A stretch of DNA of 64,000 nt from assembly GCA_023079485.1 (NCBI GenBank), contig CM041083.1, positions 174,709,480 through 174,773,479 of the forward strand, in the 5' to 3' direction. Below are positions 40,966-52,600 of this stretch, piece after piece. The position numbers and the translations under genes were made by a program. The notes beneath the pieces were generated by a model. It did not search any database and was not told the origin of the DNA. It saw nothing but the letters and a program-made list of their open reading frames with translations. Positions within the stretch are counted from its first letter, which is position 1; the number at the start of each line of letters is the position of its first letter. Source of the stretch: Archilochus colubris (Eukaryota; Chordata; Aves; Apodiformes; Trochilidae).

Positions 40966-43900
40966 TTTCAGTGACCAACAGAGGTGCTGACAGAGAAAAC
41001 CCGAGGTAAGAGCAGGTCTCACAGTGAGATGGAGCAGCACCAGGGGGGATGCTGAGCCCAGAACGCTCCGTGCAGCTGCCCAGAACCACGGAATGGAACC
41101 CAGCCAATCAGGAGCAGCAGGGGGCGTGGCCAGGCTGTGCTCCCAGCATCCCCCAAAATGGATGTGAGTACTCACAAGGTGCCTCCACAGAAGGATGTGG
41201 CTATCCAGGTCACAGGCTGTTGGGAATGCCACAGCCTTTCCATGGCAACCAGGGATCATGGCTGTGTCTGATGTGAGCAGGTTGGTGACCTGCTCAGCTG
41301 GGTGGCACACCTCCAAGATGAACTGATGATCTGAAGAGAAGGAGAAGGAGAAAGAAGAGGAGAGGAGAGGAGAGGAGAGGAGAGGAGAGGAGAGGAGAGG
41401 AGAGGAGAGGAGAGGAGAGGAGAGGAGAGGAGAGGAGAGGAGAGAGAAAAGGAGAAGAGGAGAGGAGAGGAGAGGAGAGGAGAGGAGAGGAGAGGAGAGG
41501 AGAGGAGAGAAGAGAAGAGAAGAGAAGAGAAGAGAAGAGAAGAGAAGAGAAGAGAAGAGAAAAGAGAAGAGAAGAGAAGAGAAGAGAAGAGAAGAGAAGA
41601 GAAGAGAAAAGAAGGAGAAGAGAAGGAGAAGAGAAGGAGAAGAGAAGGAGAAGAGAAGGAGAAGAGAAGGAGAAGAGAAGGAGAAGAGAAGGAGAAGAGA
41701 AGGAGAAGAGAAGGAGAAGAGAAGGAGAAGAGAAGGAGAAGAGAAGGAGAAGAGAAGGAGAAGAGAAGGAGAAGAGAAGAGAAGAGAAGAGAAGAGAAGA
41801 GAAGAGAAGAGAAGAGAAGAGAAGAGAAGAGAAGAGAAGAGAAGAGAAGAGAAGAGAAGAGAAGAGAAGAGAAGAGAAGAGAAGAGAAGAGAAGAGAAGA
41901 GAAGAGAAGAGGCTAGGAGGCTGTCTGGGGCACAGTGACCATGAAATAATAGAGCTTTCAATACTCAGGGATTCAAGGAGGGCCAACAATAAAACCTCTG
42001 CACTGGACTTCTGGAGGGCAGATTTTGGCCTGACTGATTCACTGTATTCTGGGAAAGAGCCCTTGAAAACAAAAAGGTCTGGGAAGGATGGATGTACTTG
42101 AAAGAGCAAATTTTGAATGCAGAGGAGCAGACTGTCCTGTGTGCTGAGAGGCAAGGCAGAGGGGAAGATGACTGGTTTGGCTGAACAGGGAGATATTAAA
42201 GGAAATCAGGGTAAAAAAGAGAGCTTACAGACTATGGAAAAAAGGACTGACTACTACCATTTAGGAATACAATTAGGTCATGTAGAAAGAAAATTAGACA
42301 AAGGTACGATTTGAACTTAATCTTGCCACTTCTGTTGATGATAACAAGAAGTCTCTACAGAAATATCAACAGCAAAAGGAGGGGCAGGGAAAATCTCCAT
42401 TCTTTGTTGGACATGGGTGGGAAACATAGTTACCAAAGATGAGGAAAAGGCTGAGGTATTTAATACCTTCTTTACCTCAATTTGCAACAGTAAGACAGGG
42501 TGTCCTAATGACAGTTGACTTCTGGGGATTGTAGAGAGAAATAAGAAACTGAACAGACCACTGTAATCCTGAAGGGAACGGTTTGTGACCTGCTGAGCCA
42601 CTTGGATCCTCACAAGTCAATGGGACCAGATGGGTTCCACCCCAGGGTGATGAGGGAGCTGGTGGAAGAGCTCTCCAAGCCATTCTCCATCCTTTACCAA
42701 CAGTCCTGGATCACTGGGGAGGTCCCAGATGACTAGAAGTTGGCAAATGTCACACCAATCCACAAAAAGGGCTGGAAAGAGGACCCGGAAACTACAGGCC
42801 TGTCAGCCTGACCTCAGTGCCTGGCAGTTATGGAGCAGATCATCCTGGGGGCAATCACACAGCACCTACAGGATGGACAGGGGATCAGACCCAGCCAGCA
42901 CGGGGTTAGGAAGGGCAGGTCCTGTCTGACCAACCTGATCTCCTTTTATCATCAGGTGACTGCCTGGTGGATGAGGGGAAGGCTGTGGATGTGGTCTACC
43001 TGAACTTCATCAAAGCCTTTGACACCGTCTACCCATAGCATTCTCCTGAAAAATCTGTCAGCCCAGGGCTCAGACAGGAGCACCCTGTGCTGGGTTAGGA
43101 ACTGGCTGGAAGCCACCAGAGAGTGGTGCTGAACAGTGCTGATCCAATTGGTGTCCCCCAGGGATCAGTGCTGGGCCCAGTGCGTTTTAATAGCTTTACT
43201 GATGATTTAGATGACGGGATGTTGTCCACCATTAGCTAATTCACAGATGACACTAAGTTGGGGGGGAGTGGCGATCAGCTGGAGGGCAGGAGGGCTCTGC
43301 AGAGGAACCTGGACAGACTGGAGAGTTGGGCTGATCCCAATGGGATGAGGTCCAACACGGCCAAGTGCCGGGTCCTGCACTTTGGCCACTACAACCCCAT
43401 GGGGAGCTCCCGGCTGGGGACAGAGTGGCTGAGAGCAGCCAGGCAGAAAGGGACCTGGGAGTCTGGATTGACAGGAAGCTGAACATGAGCCAGCAGTGTG
43501 CCCAGGTGGCCAAGAAGGCCAATGGCATCCTGGCCTGCATCAGGAACAGTGTGGCCAGCAGATCCAGGGAAGGGATTCTGCCCCTGTACTCAGCCCTGGT
43601 GAGGCCACACCTCAAGTACTGTGTCCAGTTCTGGGCCCCTCACTATAAGAGGAACGTGGAAGTGCTGGAGCGTGTCCAGAGAAGGGCAACAAAGCTCATG
43701 ATGGGCCTGGAGCACAAGTCTCAGAATAACTTCCTAAAAGACCACAAAAGATACCCCCCACACACACCTAAGAATGCAAATATTGCAATGAGTTCCAGGA
43801 AATCTGATGTGTATTACAATGAGTTTCATACACATACATCTAGTAGGATAATAACTCTTGCCTGTTGTCACTTATGTCATGCATGACTTTGAATATCTCC

Positions 43901-44046
43901 TGCATCCAGCACTGTAATAAGGAGTGCCTGCCTCCTAAAACTTTGTGTTACAGGGTTCTTTCAGTGACCACGTTTCGTGTTATCAATGCAGTGGGATTGG
44001 ATCTTGATGACCTTTAAGGTCCCTTCCAATCCTAACCATTCTATGA
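40966..44046 (+). mobile_element. Older full-span CR1 (copy 12) containing a purine satellite
   Basis: It has its own 5' UTR with CCAAT (41104-41108) and GGGGGCGTGG (41120-41129) and an ORF1 start at 41158 (MDVSTHKVPPQKDVAIQVTG, with a Cys motif interrupted by TGA at 41271). The purine tract replaces the rest of ORF1 and the start of ORF2. ORF2 resumes at about 41920 and runs, with many frameshifts, through RT (PDGFHP about 42627, FIKAFDTV about 43008, PQGSVLGPV about 43155) to about 43730. A CR1-type tail (GATGACCTTTAAGGTCCC) is at about 43990-44046; the stretch 43735-43985 is unassigned. Confidence 0.82.
41333..41912. repeat. 580-nt uninterrupted polypurine satellite
   Basis: Not a single pyrimidine occurs on the + strand. 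Blocks in order are GGAGA pentamers (about 41356-41510), GAAGA pentamers (about 41510-41610), an 11-mer GAGAAGGAGAA (about 41610-41775), and GAAGA pentamers to the end. It starts where ORF1 codes for the Glu/Arg-rich coiled coil. Confidence 0.97.
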
Positions 44047-44545
44047 CACAGAGCTGAATGGTGCCACTGATTTTGTAGAGGGCAAGAATGCCATCCAGAG
44101 GAACCCTGGCAGGCTTGCGGAGCTGAGGCCACCTCCTGGTACTACAGGCTGGAGAATAAAGAGATTGAGAGTAGCTTTGCAGAGAAAGACTTGGGGAAAT
44201 GGAGATGAAAAGCTGGAGAGAAGCAGGAAATGTGCCCTCATAGCCCAGAGGGTGAATCGCATCCTGGGCTGCATCAAAAGCCGCATGGCCAGCAGGGTCG
44301 AGGGCAGGGATTCTGCCCCTCTAGTCTGCCCTTTTGAAACCCTACCTGGAGATCTGTGTCCAGTTCTGGAGTTCTCAGCATAGGAAAGACATGGAAAAAA
44401 TTATCGGTAGGCTGGAACACCTCTGACACGGGGACAGGTTCAGAGATTGGGGGTTGTTTAGCCTGGAGAAGAAAGACTCCGGGGAGACCTTGTTGCTGGC
44501 CTAAGGATTCCTTCCAACACAAACATCTTTGTAATTCTACGATCT
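44047..44545 (+). mobile_element. Old CR1 3' fragment (copy 13)
   Basis: It is degenerate RT C-terminal sequence (GCCATCCAGAGGAACCCTGG, ATAGCCCAGAGGGTGAATCG, TCCAGTTCTGGAG) ending CCTTCCAACACAAACATC...GTAATTCTACGATC. Many indels. Confidence 0.8.
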
Positions 44546-44565
44546 CCCTCACCCACCCCTCCCCC

Positions 44566-45255
44566 CCCCCGCCCCCCCAACACGTTCACATTTATCCGTT
44601 CATTTTTGGGGCGACGGGGCGGGTTTCTGTCAATAAGGGTCATCCCGCCCCGCCGCCTGGCAGACCCATTTCCCCTTGCTTATTCCGCCAGCGCCGAGCC
44701 CCGGATAATTACAAGCAGCGGACTGCGTGTGGGCTCCGCTCCCGTTCCCTGTGGGCCGGGCAGGAGGGGGAGAGAGGGCGGAGGGGGACGGAGCATCGCC
44801 CCGGCGGGTCGGGGCATAGCCTCCCCATTCGCCCCCTCCCCTCGGTAGTCACCGGCAGCCGGGCCCCCCCACCTTTCCGTCCCCCCCTCACGCACGAAAC
44901 CCCCCAGGTCTCCGTCCCACCGCCACCCCAGCCACACTCCAGCCAGCCCGCGGCTCCGAGCTGCCCGCCCCGGGCTGGCCCCTTCCGGCATCTCGCTGCC
45001 CGCCGGCTGCGGGGCTGCCCGGGGAGGCTCGGCTTCAGGAGCAGCCGGACGCAGCGCACGCTTTCCCCGGCTTTTCCTTTCCCTGTCCCACCATCTCTGA
45101 GCCCCGACAATGCTTCCACTAAGGCGAGGCGTCCAGGCGATCCCACCTGGCTTCCCCGAGGCACCGCGGAGATACCCGATCTACCTTGGGATCTTATCTC
45201 CAGAAAGGCTTTTCTCGCCGGGACCGACCGACTTCCACAAGTGTTTTGCACCTAA
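44566..45255. promoter_or_regulatory. CpG-rich segment, candidate host promoter
   Basis: The segment is strongly GC-rich with dense CG dinucleotides and GC boxes (GGGGCGGG near 44618, CCGCCCCGCC near 44648), bounded by a CR1 on the left and AT-rich DNA on the right. Long open frames on both strands are a by-product of composition and match nothing I know. It could be the promoter and first exon of a host gene of unknown direction. Confidence 0.5.
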
Positions 45256-48200
45256 AACTTTACGATCCCAGTGAGGAAGGCCCCTGGATTCTGTAAATTA
45301 CTAAAAATCTTAGTTATAAGAGCTAACAGTATAAAGAAGGAGAATAATATAGTTAATCTTACGCCCCTTTAGTCGCCGGGAACCCTGAGCTGTGTCGCAC
45401 CAGGCAGGTCTCCCATCCACGTGCAGCATCCCTTGCAGACCTCATCGGTAGGAAGCAATGGCCCTTCCTGGTCATTCCTGCTTTTATAGGATTTCTTAAA
45501 AGAAAACAAACCCATTCATCATTTCTGCTGTCAAAACAGAGTGGATGTTTGCATGAGAACTTGCTAGATAAAGGTGGTGGTATCACTGATAACGAGTGGG
45601 AGCTGCCTGAGAGCTCCTCGTTTCCCACCACTGGGCTGTGTCTGCTCAGCACCGAGGGAAAGGTGCAGCACGGCACAGGCCTGAGGGCTGCGCTGTGTGT
45701 GCAGCACAGAACAGGCCTGCACCTACACGGGTTCACTCTTGTATGGATCACTAATCCTTGATGTGCAATGGTCTTCGGGTCAGGATAACTGCAGAGGGCC
45801 ATTTAAGTAGTTTGAGGTCTTCTTCATCAGTCAGGATATGATTTGAAAGAGCTTCATGTTAAGAGCAGTTTTCCTCTGTAAATGGGGCTTAAGGATATTG
45901 GAGTATGGAACGTGTTGTTCATGCTGGCAACAGTCTGTAAGAAGTCACTACACTGACATTTTGACAGTAAAGATGGATGGAACAATCAAAGTTTTATTAT
46001 TTAAGAAGAAGGGATTATAGAGACACTGGCTGAATGAAAACCAGTCAGCAAGATTTAATGTTCAAAATATTAGTTGGAGCACAGCTGGAACATGATCGAT
46101 ACCTGTCATGAGGAGACTTTGCCTACCAGGCTGCATCCAGCTTCAAAATGAAGGAACCACTGAGATTTCTGTCATTCGTGGTATCTTCTCCCATAGGTTC
46201 TTAGTTACAAGACACTCTGATAACAAGATTGCTATAGTCTGACTACTGATTCCACTAAAATCTATTTTAAACTTCAGAACTATACTAAAGTTTATTGAAA
46301 TTCTCCACTGGCTACATGAAATTGTCTTCATTTATCAACAGCAAAAGCGCCTCTGTCTTTTAATTTTCTCCTCCATGGTTGTTCCTCATTTTAGTGTCCT
46401 TGCCATTTCCCTAGTTGCTTTGTAAAAGTTAATTTCTCTAATGGATGGAGCTGTAGCAAAGTCACTTGTGTAGTGCTGGGGCTAATTTAAAGCTCCACTG
46501 AGATGGTCAGGGGTCAACTCACAGGCCTCACTACAAAACAGACCTCTCTCATTACTACTCTTATGTACCCCACCTCCTCCTGTCCCACAGGACCTCAGGA
46601 TGCTTATAAAAAAGCTCTCCTGCAAACATGCTTTTCAAAATAGGAGAAATAATCAAGGAAAGCCAAGCAAAACTTTTCATGAGAAGCCTGGAAATATTCA
46701 TACTTCATATAGCAACATTAAAAGCCATTGCTTGCTGAAGACAGCAAATGTAACCTCATACTTCATCAGTGTTGTGCTCTAAGGAGGATCTTTTTGACTG
46801 TTCTGCCACCCTGCAAGTAAACATGACAGAAATTGTCATTCACCTTGTCAGTCAGAAGGGCCATCTGGTACTACGTTAGAACAGTTTTCTATTAAATTCA
46901 CCAGCATGCTAATTAGAGGATGTCTAGTGAATGGTTAAACTGCCAGATGCTGTGAAGATACATCACTGTCTTTTTAGGTGGTTAGGCAACATTTAATTAA
47001 GCCTGCAACTGCTGTGTCTGCTTTACCTATGAACACATCTAAATTGCATTCACCAGTGGGAAAGATGGAGTTGTCTTTCAAGAAGAAAAGCAGCTTAAAT
47101 GCAACTATGCTGAAATGTGCAGCATGTATATGTGTGATTTAATTACACACACTGGTACTTTCTTCAAAAATCGTTGAAGAGTCTTCCACTTCATTTCTCT
47201 GGATTGTGCTCTTTGATCCTTGAATAATCTTTTAGCACTCTTACAAGTTTGAAAGCTTGGTTGTTTTAGAGGCAAAGCCATGTTGGAAAGGGCAACATGC
47301 AGCCACAGTTAATAGAATGTTTAACAGATGATCATGCTACTGCTTCTGATTTTGAAATCCCTGAACACATGGAAACACTCTATAGACTTTTACTTTTTTC
47401 CCATTCTAAGGAGTGTTTAACTCAGAACATACTGAATAGAGCAAGTGCCTTCACACGTGACACAATAACCAACACTGGTCCCAGGGTGTTTAGCATTCCC
47501 ACGAGGCTGCTTTTTTACTGAAATGCTGAAAGACAGAACTCCATAGTTCTCCCCATTTGGCATGTGGCCTTTGCTGAAGCCTGCAGAGGATGATTTTCAA
47601 AGAGAGTGTAACTCACATTTGAAAGTGTTTGTTTTTGGCTCTACTTGGTGCTCTACAGTCTAGAGATCCGATCTGGAAAGAAGGGATTTAGGGATCTAAT
47701 TAAAGTCTAGCCTCAGTTCAGATGAGTTTCCATTACCGCTCCCTTTTGGGTATTTAGTAACCAGATTTCAGAAGGGGCATTTATTCCTATTTGGGACTGG
47801 GCCCACAGTCTGCTTGGGCTCTTCTTAGAGTCCATCCCAAGGCACAGCCATTGAGGTGACTGTAGCAGGATGCTCTGCCTCAGCAGGCCTCTGTGGGAAA
47901 AAACCCTCAAGATTTGTTCTACTCTGTTGTTGCTCTCTGGTGAAAAACAACAACCAGATAAGATAGAAGGTCATGTTGTACCTCAGTGTTGGAAGACACT
48001 CCAAAGCAGCTGGGCCTACACTGAGAGAATAACAGAGAACTGATAAAGAAAGAGACAGTGTCTTTATGAGATAAAAGTATTTTGCAACTACCTTAGGATC
48101 CCTGAGAAAGGAAAGATTTTGCTTAGCAATGAACGGCTGATAGTCACTTTATTTTTCTATAAAAACCCAGTCCCATTCTTGATCATGAGAGATTCTTTCA

Positions 48201-48317
48201 CACTTTGCCTGTGAGAGGTGTTTGATACTCCCTGCCCTGAGCAGGGATGCCCCTTGACCAGTTATTCCTCAGAGGTTGAGAGAAAGGGACCAACCCGGTG
48301 GTCATCGGAGAGGACAG
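45256..48317. other. Single-copy-like DNA, no gene recognised
   Basis: AT-rich sequence with only short ORFs without family resemblance. No repeat family was recognised. It could be intronic or intergenic. Confidence 0.5.
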
Positions 48318-48660
48318 GAATCAGAATCAGAGATTCACACAGTGGTAGGGGTTGGGAGGGACCTCTGGAGATCATCTAGATAGATAATCTAACCCCTCTG
48401 CTAGAGCAGGTTCACCTGGAGCAGGTGGCACAGGATGGCATCCAGGCAGGTTTTAAAAATCTCCACAGAAGGATATTTCACAACCTCTCTGGGCAGCCTG
48501 TCCCAGTGCTCTGTCACCCTCAAAGTAAAGGAGTTTTTCCTTATATTCAGATGGAACTTCCTATGTTCCTGTTTGTGCCCATTGTCCCTTGTCCTGTCAC
48601 TGGGCAACACTGAAAAGAGTCTGGCCCCATCCTCCTGATGTAGTCCCAAAAGCAGGGTCC
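48318..48660 (-). mobile_element. CR1 3' end, minus strand
   Basis: On the minus strand it reads the CR1 ORF2 C-terminus ([22 protein letters not shown]) and then the 3' UTR with the GAGGTCCCTCCCAACCCCT pattern. Confidence 0.88.
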
Positions 48661-49259
48661 ATCACCCAGTGTGCAATCCACAACTAGAGCTGAGGCATTT
48701 AGTTTTATATCCAGTTCTGTGCAGAAAAGGCACCTAGGTGGTATTCTATAAAGCAAGCTCAGCTTCCTGAAACATGGTTAGTGTTAAATTCAGAAACGTG
48801 TACAATTACTTTATCTCCCAGTAGATTCTATGACTCATACACATGACTGCTTAATTAGTTCTTTGTTTCCATTTAAAATGACAGTACTTAAAAATTTTGC
48901 CATGCATGCTCAAAGGGTAGGGAGCTTTTTTGTTGGTAGGGGTACCTCTAGCCTATGGGGGGTATGCTAGTGGTACATTATTATACTCATGATATGTTCA
49001 TAAAGTTAGTCAGTGTTTTCTACCTAGAGCTCAAGGCTGTGACCAAGATAAGTTGTAGGGAGTACTTCTTTCCTTCTCTCTAATCTGTCTTCCAGGCTTA
49101 TGTTTCAAGGATAGGTTGTTGACTACCTGGGATGTGTTTTTCTCCAATTCTTCCTGTCTCAGTTTTATGTAAGCTCTGTTTTTATTTTATGTGCCTCTTT
49201 GTTCTCTTTTATATGATTTTTTCCCCCCCAAATTGTACCTATTTCAATAAGTAGCCAAC
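48661..49259. other. Single-copy-like DNA
   Basis: No feature recognised between two minus-strand CR1 fragments. Confidence 0.4.
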
Positions 49260-49690
49260 ATCACTGATGCTTGCCCTGTAGATATTTATAAGCATTGGTA
49301 AGATCCCCCCCCAGTCTTCTTCAGGCTAAGTAGACCCAAATCTCTCAGCCTTTCCTCTTAAGACAGATGCTTCAGTCCTTTGATCACCCTCAAAGTCCTC
49401 CTTTGGACTCTATCTAATATATCCCTATCCCTTTTAACTGGGGCCCCAGAACTGGACACAGTACTACAGATGTGGCCTCACCAGGGCAGAGAAGTTGAGA
49501 ATAACATCCCTTGATCTGCTGGCCACCCTCTTCTTGGTGCACCCCAGGATATCATTTGCTTTCTTGGTCACAAGGGCACAATTCTGGCTCATGCTTAACT
49601 TGCTGTCCACTAAGACTCCAAGGTACTTCTCCCTAGAGCTGCTTTCCAGGAGGTAAACCCCTAACATCAATCTATCCCTGTATAATAATT
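49260..49690 (-). mobile_element. Old CR1 fragment, minus strand
   Basis: Minus-strand reading gives LGVLVDSKLSMSQNCALVTKKA and GGTGAGGCCACATCTGTAGTACTG, the RT C-terminal region of CR1, followed by the downstream part. The octamer tail is absent. Confidence 0.85.
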
Positions 49691-52600
49691 AAGCCAGCTT
49701 TAAACTATCCCTTTAAGATACTGCTTTGGTTATTGTTCTAGTTCTAAGTAGTTGCTGTAGCACTTACATTGTAGACTGTGGTGTAGTAGATATTCTGATA
49801 TTCTGATTTATCTCATTTAGCTCAATCACACCATTATTACAATTTATACTAAAATTTTACTTTGTATGTCCACACACTCTGATCTGCTATCCTAAACCCA
49901 TACAGGACAACAACCAAAGATGGAGTGGGCAACAGGGCCAGGTTCAGCCATAGAGGTTGAGACTCCCAGGTCAGGAGCTTTGTTGGATAGACAGCATCCT
50001 TGGCTGGACATGGCCTGTTGCTCTCCATTGGTTGCAGGAAATGCTTCATGCAACTGAAAATTGCCTAAGTTGTGCTGAATTGATATGAAGAGTCCTTGGT
50101 ATGGTTTTGTCCTGGGCCCACAAGGAGACTGTTCATGAGCACAGGAGTTACTATAGGTGAAAGAGCAGTGCCATTATGCAGACTGCATGTGGCCATGCAT
50201 TTTGAAGGGAAAGGGAGTTCAGTAGTATGAGCATAGGTCATTTTGTGCCCCAGCACTGGCAAGAGGAGAAAGAAATAAGTTGCTGGGAAGTTGGGAAGTT
50301 ATTTAGTTAATCCCAGGGCTTTAATGGACAAAGCAAAGTGAACAAAGTGGACCAAAGCAAAGTGGACAAAGCGGACCAACTTGGAAAGAGGAAATCATAG
50401 CTAAAATAATTACACCTTTTGTTTGTTTGTTTGTTTGTTTTAGGCCTGCTTTATTCATAACTTCATTCTTCTTCTTCATTCTTAGATAACTAGCATGCTC
50501 TTCAGTCAGTTTTCATCATGTGTGTCTCATCAGGCACATATATCCTCCCCTCTTGAGCACAATCACTGGCAATGTGATCCATATGATAGCTACCTCAGTG
50601 TTAGATGACAGTAACACACCTCATGAAGCATAACAGCTGATATCCAGGCAGAATATTTAGGAGCATAAGTGTCTCAGGAGCTGTGTTCAGTGCCTTGGAG
50701 TCTACTTGGAGTTTATGGTGTTTGCCTGGAAAAGAAGGGAGAGAGTATTTGTGGCCTTCCCTTGCAGTTTTACTTTTTCTCCAAGTTCATTAATTTGGAC
50801 AACGGGTGTCACATCCTCACACACACTCAGGTTTGTGTGCACAATGGAATCTTCTCTGGACTGGCCCTGAAACACCAAACACCTCTCTTCAGAAGCTCTA
50901 GAACACAGAATGTGGGAAAAGTACAGCATTTGCAAAGAGTTACGTTTGATGGCTCTGGAGATTGTTCCCCTTTTCCTTTTGAAGACATAAAATTTGCTGA
51001 CTTTCCAGGCACACTGCAAAAGACATTAACGTGAGAGAGTTTTCAGAGGAGGTAGAGACATGCTTTCCAGCTGCCAACAGAGGCAGAGAGCTGGCTGACT
51101 GAACTGCTAAGGTTTAACTTAATGGTATTTTTGCATAATTTATTATGGTTGGTCCACAGAGCCAAGGAAACCTATCTTGATTACTTTAAATTTACATTTA
51201 AATAAATAAATAAATGATGGATCATTGAACAAACTGGCACTCCATTTCAGGAGATGAACCTGAGGCACATCAAAGGCAGGCTCTCAGTGCCAGAATCAAC
51301 TGCAGTTTTACAGCTATGCTAAGCAATGCAATTATCTTCAACCACAACGATCCTGCTGGATTTGCAGGGGGAAATTTAGCATCAATCTCCTTACACAAAA
51401 CAAACAAACAAAATCAGCACTGCATTTTCATATTAACACAGCATAAGACAGTGCCAGAAGTGAATTACCATCTACTTTCAGAAACGCTGCTGCTGTGCTG
51501 GTTGCCTCACGGATAAATAAAAATTTCTATTTGTTGGTCTGAGGAGTTTTTTTCTACACAGCACAACAACTCCCCATAGAGATTGGGACCAGCAAGGTAA
51601 CCCTGAAGAAACTTTGATTGTCTAAAGCAGTGCTGGCTAAGTCAGCATCAGTTCCTGCTGTATTACGTGGCTTTCATTCACTGTTGGCCCTATTTTTCCA
51701 ACCATTCACCTACCCCTAGGGAAGAAGGACAGCAAGACCTAACCCTAAAATGGATAAAAGATGATGATGGCAGCAAACTGACTGTCTGTCCCCAGGGATG
51801 GAAGTCTGGAGACAACAACAACAACAACAAAACAAAACCCAGGTAAATGGCAAAAGCACTGGGAGGAAATCAACAACAACAACCCAAAGTATAACATTCC
51901 TGTTAAACTGATGAGAGACAACAGGCAGCAATGCAATTGATGGCAAATCAATAAATAAATATTTAATGATACTGCCATTACATGTCACTCAACAGCACTG
52001 ATCATTGTCAGAGAGAGCAGAATTCCTCTGAACTTTCTTCCTCTCTTAGCTGGGCCCAAATCCAGTGGGAGAACAGTCAGAGGCAGCTTTCATTTGAAAG
52101 ACAAATTATTTATTAGCCAGGCAGAAAATCCTATTAAAAAGAAGAATTTTCATGATTCTGCTGCAGTATTCATTTGCAAGTATTCTGCCAAAAATTTAGG
52201 CTATTTTGCATAAGATGAAACCATAATTTTGGATGGGACCTTGAGCAGGAGTTGGAGCATGCACTTAATTCCCTAGGACAAGTCTCAGGAGGTCCTTTGA
52301 CTTAGGAGACATAAGATCCTTCACTGCCAGATATATACATAGATATATATACATATATATACAAATATTTGGGAGGGGGGGGATTAAACTAACTGTGTCC
52401 AATGGCAATGTCTACTTCCTGGCAGAGAGTGAGTTTGTGCAGCGTTAGATATGATTTGTGTCACTCTCTTTCTGCTCATTTAGTGACACTGTTCTGGCTC
52501 AAATAAGTTGGCTCCTGGTTATGCCAGTACTGCTAAATAAACATGGGGCACGGAGTGGGGCTGGGCATTGCTCCCCAAACTCTTCTCTGATGGATTTTTA

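Noticed and set aside
40876..42154. Long minus-strand ORFs encoding Ser/Leu/Phe repeats
   Set aside because: They are translations of the pyrimidine strand of the purine satellite; pentamer repeats keep frames open without coding meaning.
44356..45255. Long ORFs on both strands in the GC-rich segment
   Set aside because: High GC lowers stop-codon frequency, frames on both strands are open, and no domain or homolog is recognisable.
50669..51034. Overlapping ORFs of about 100 codons on both strands
   Set aside because: No motif or homology, and similar lengths on both strands suggest chance.
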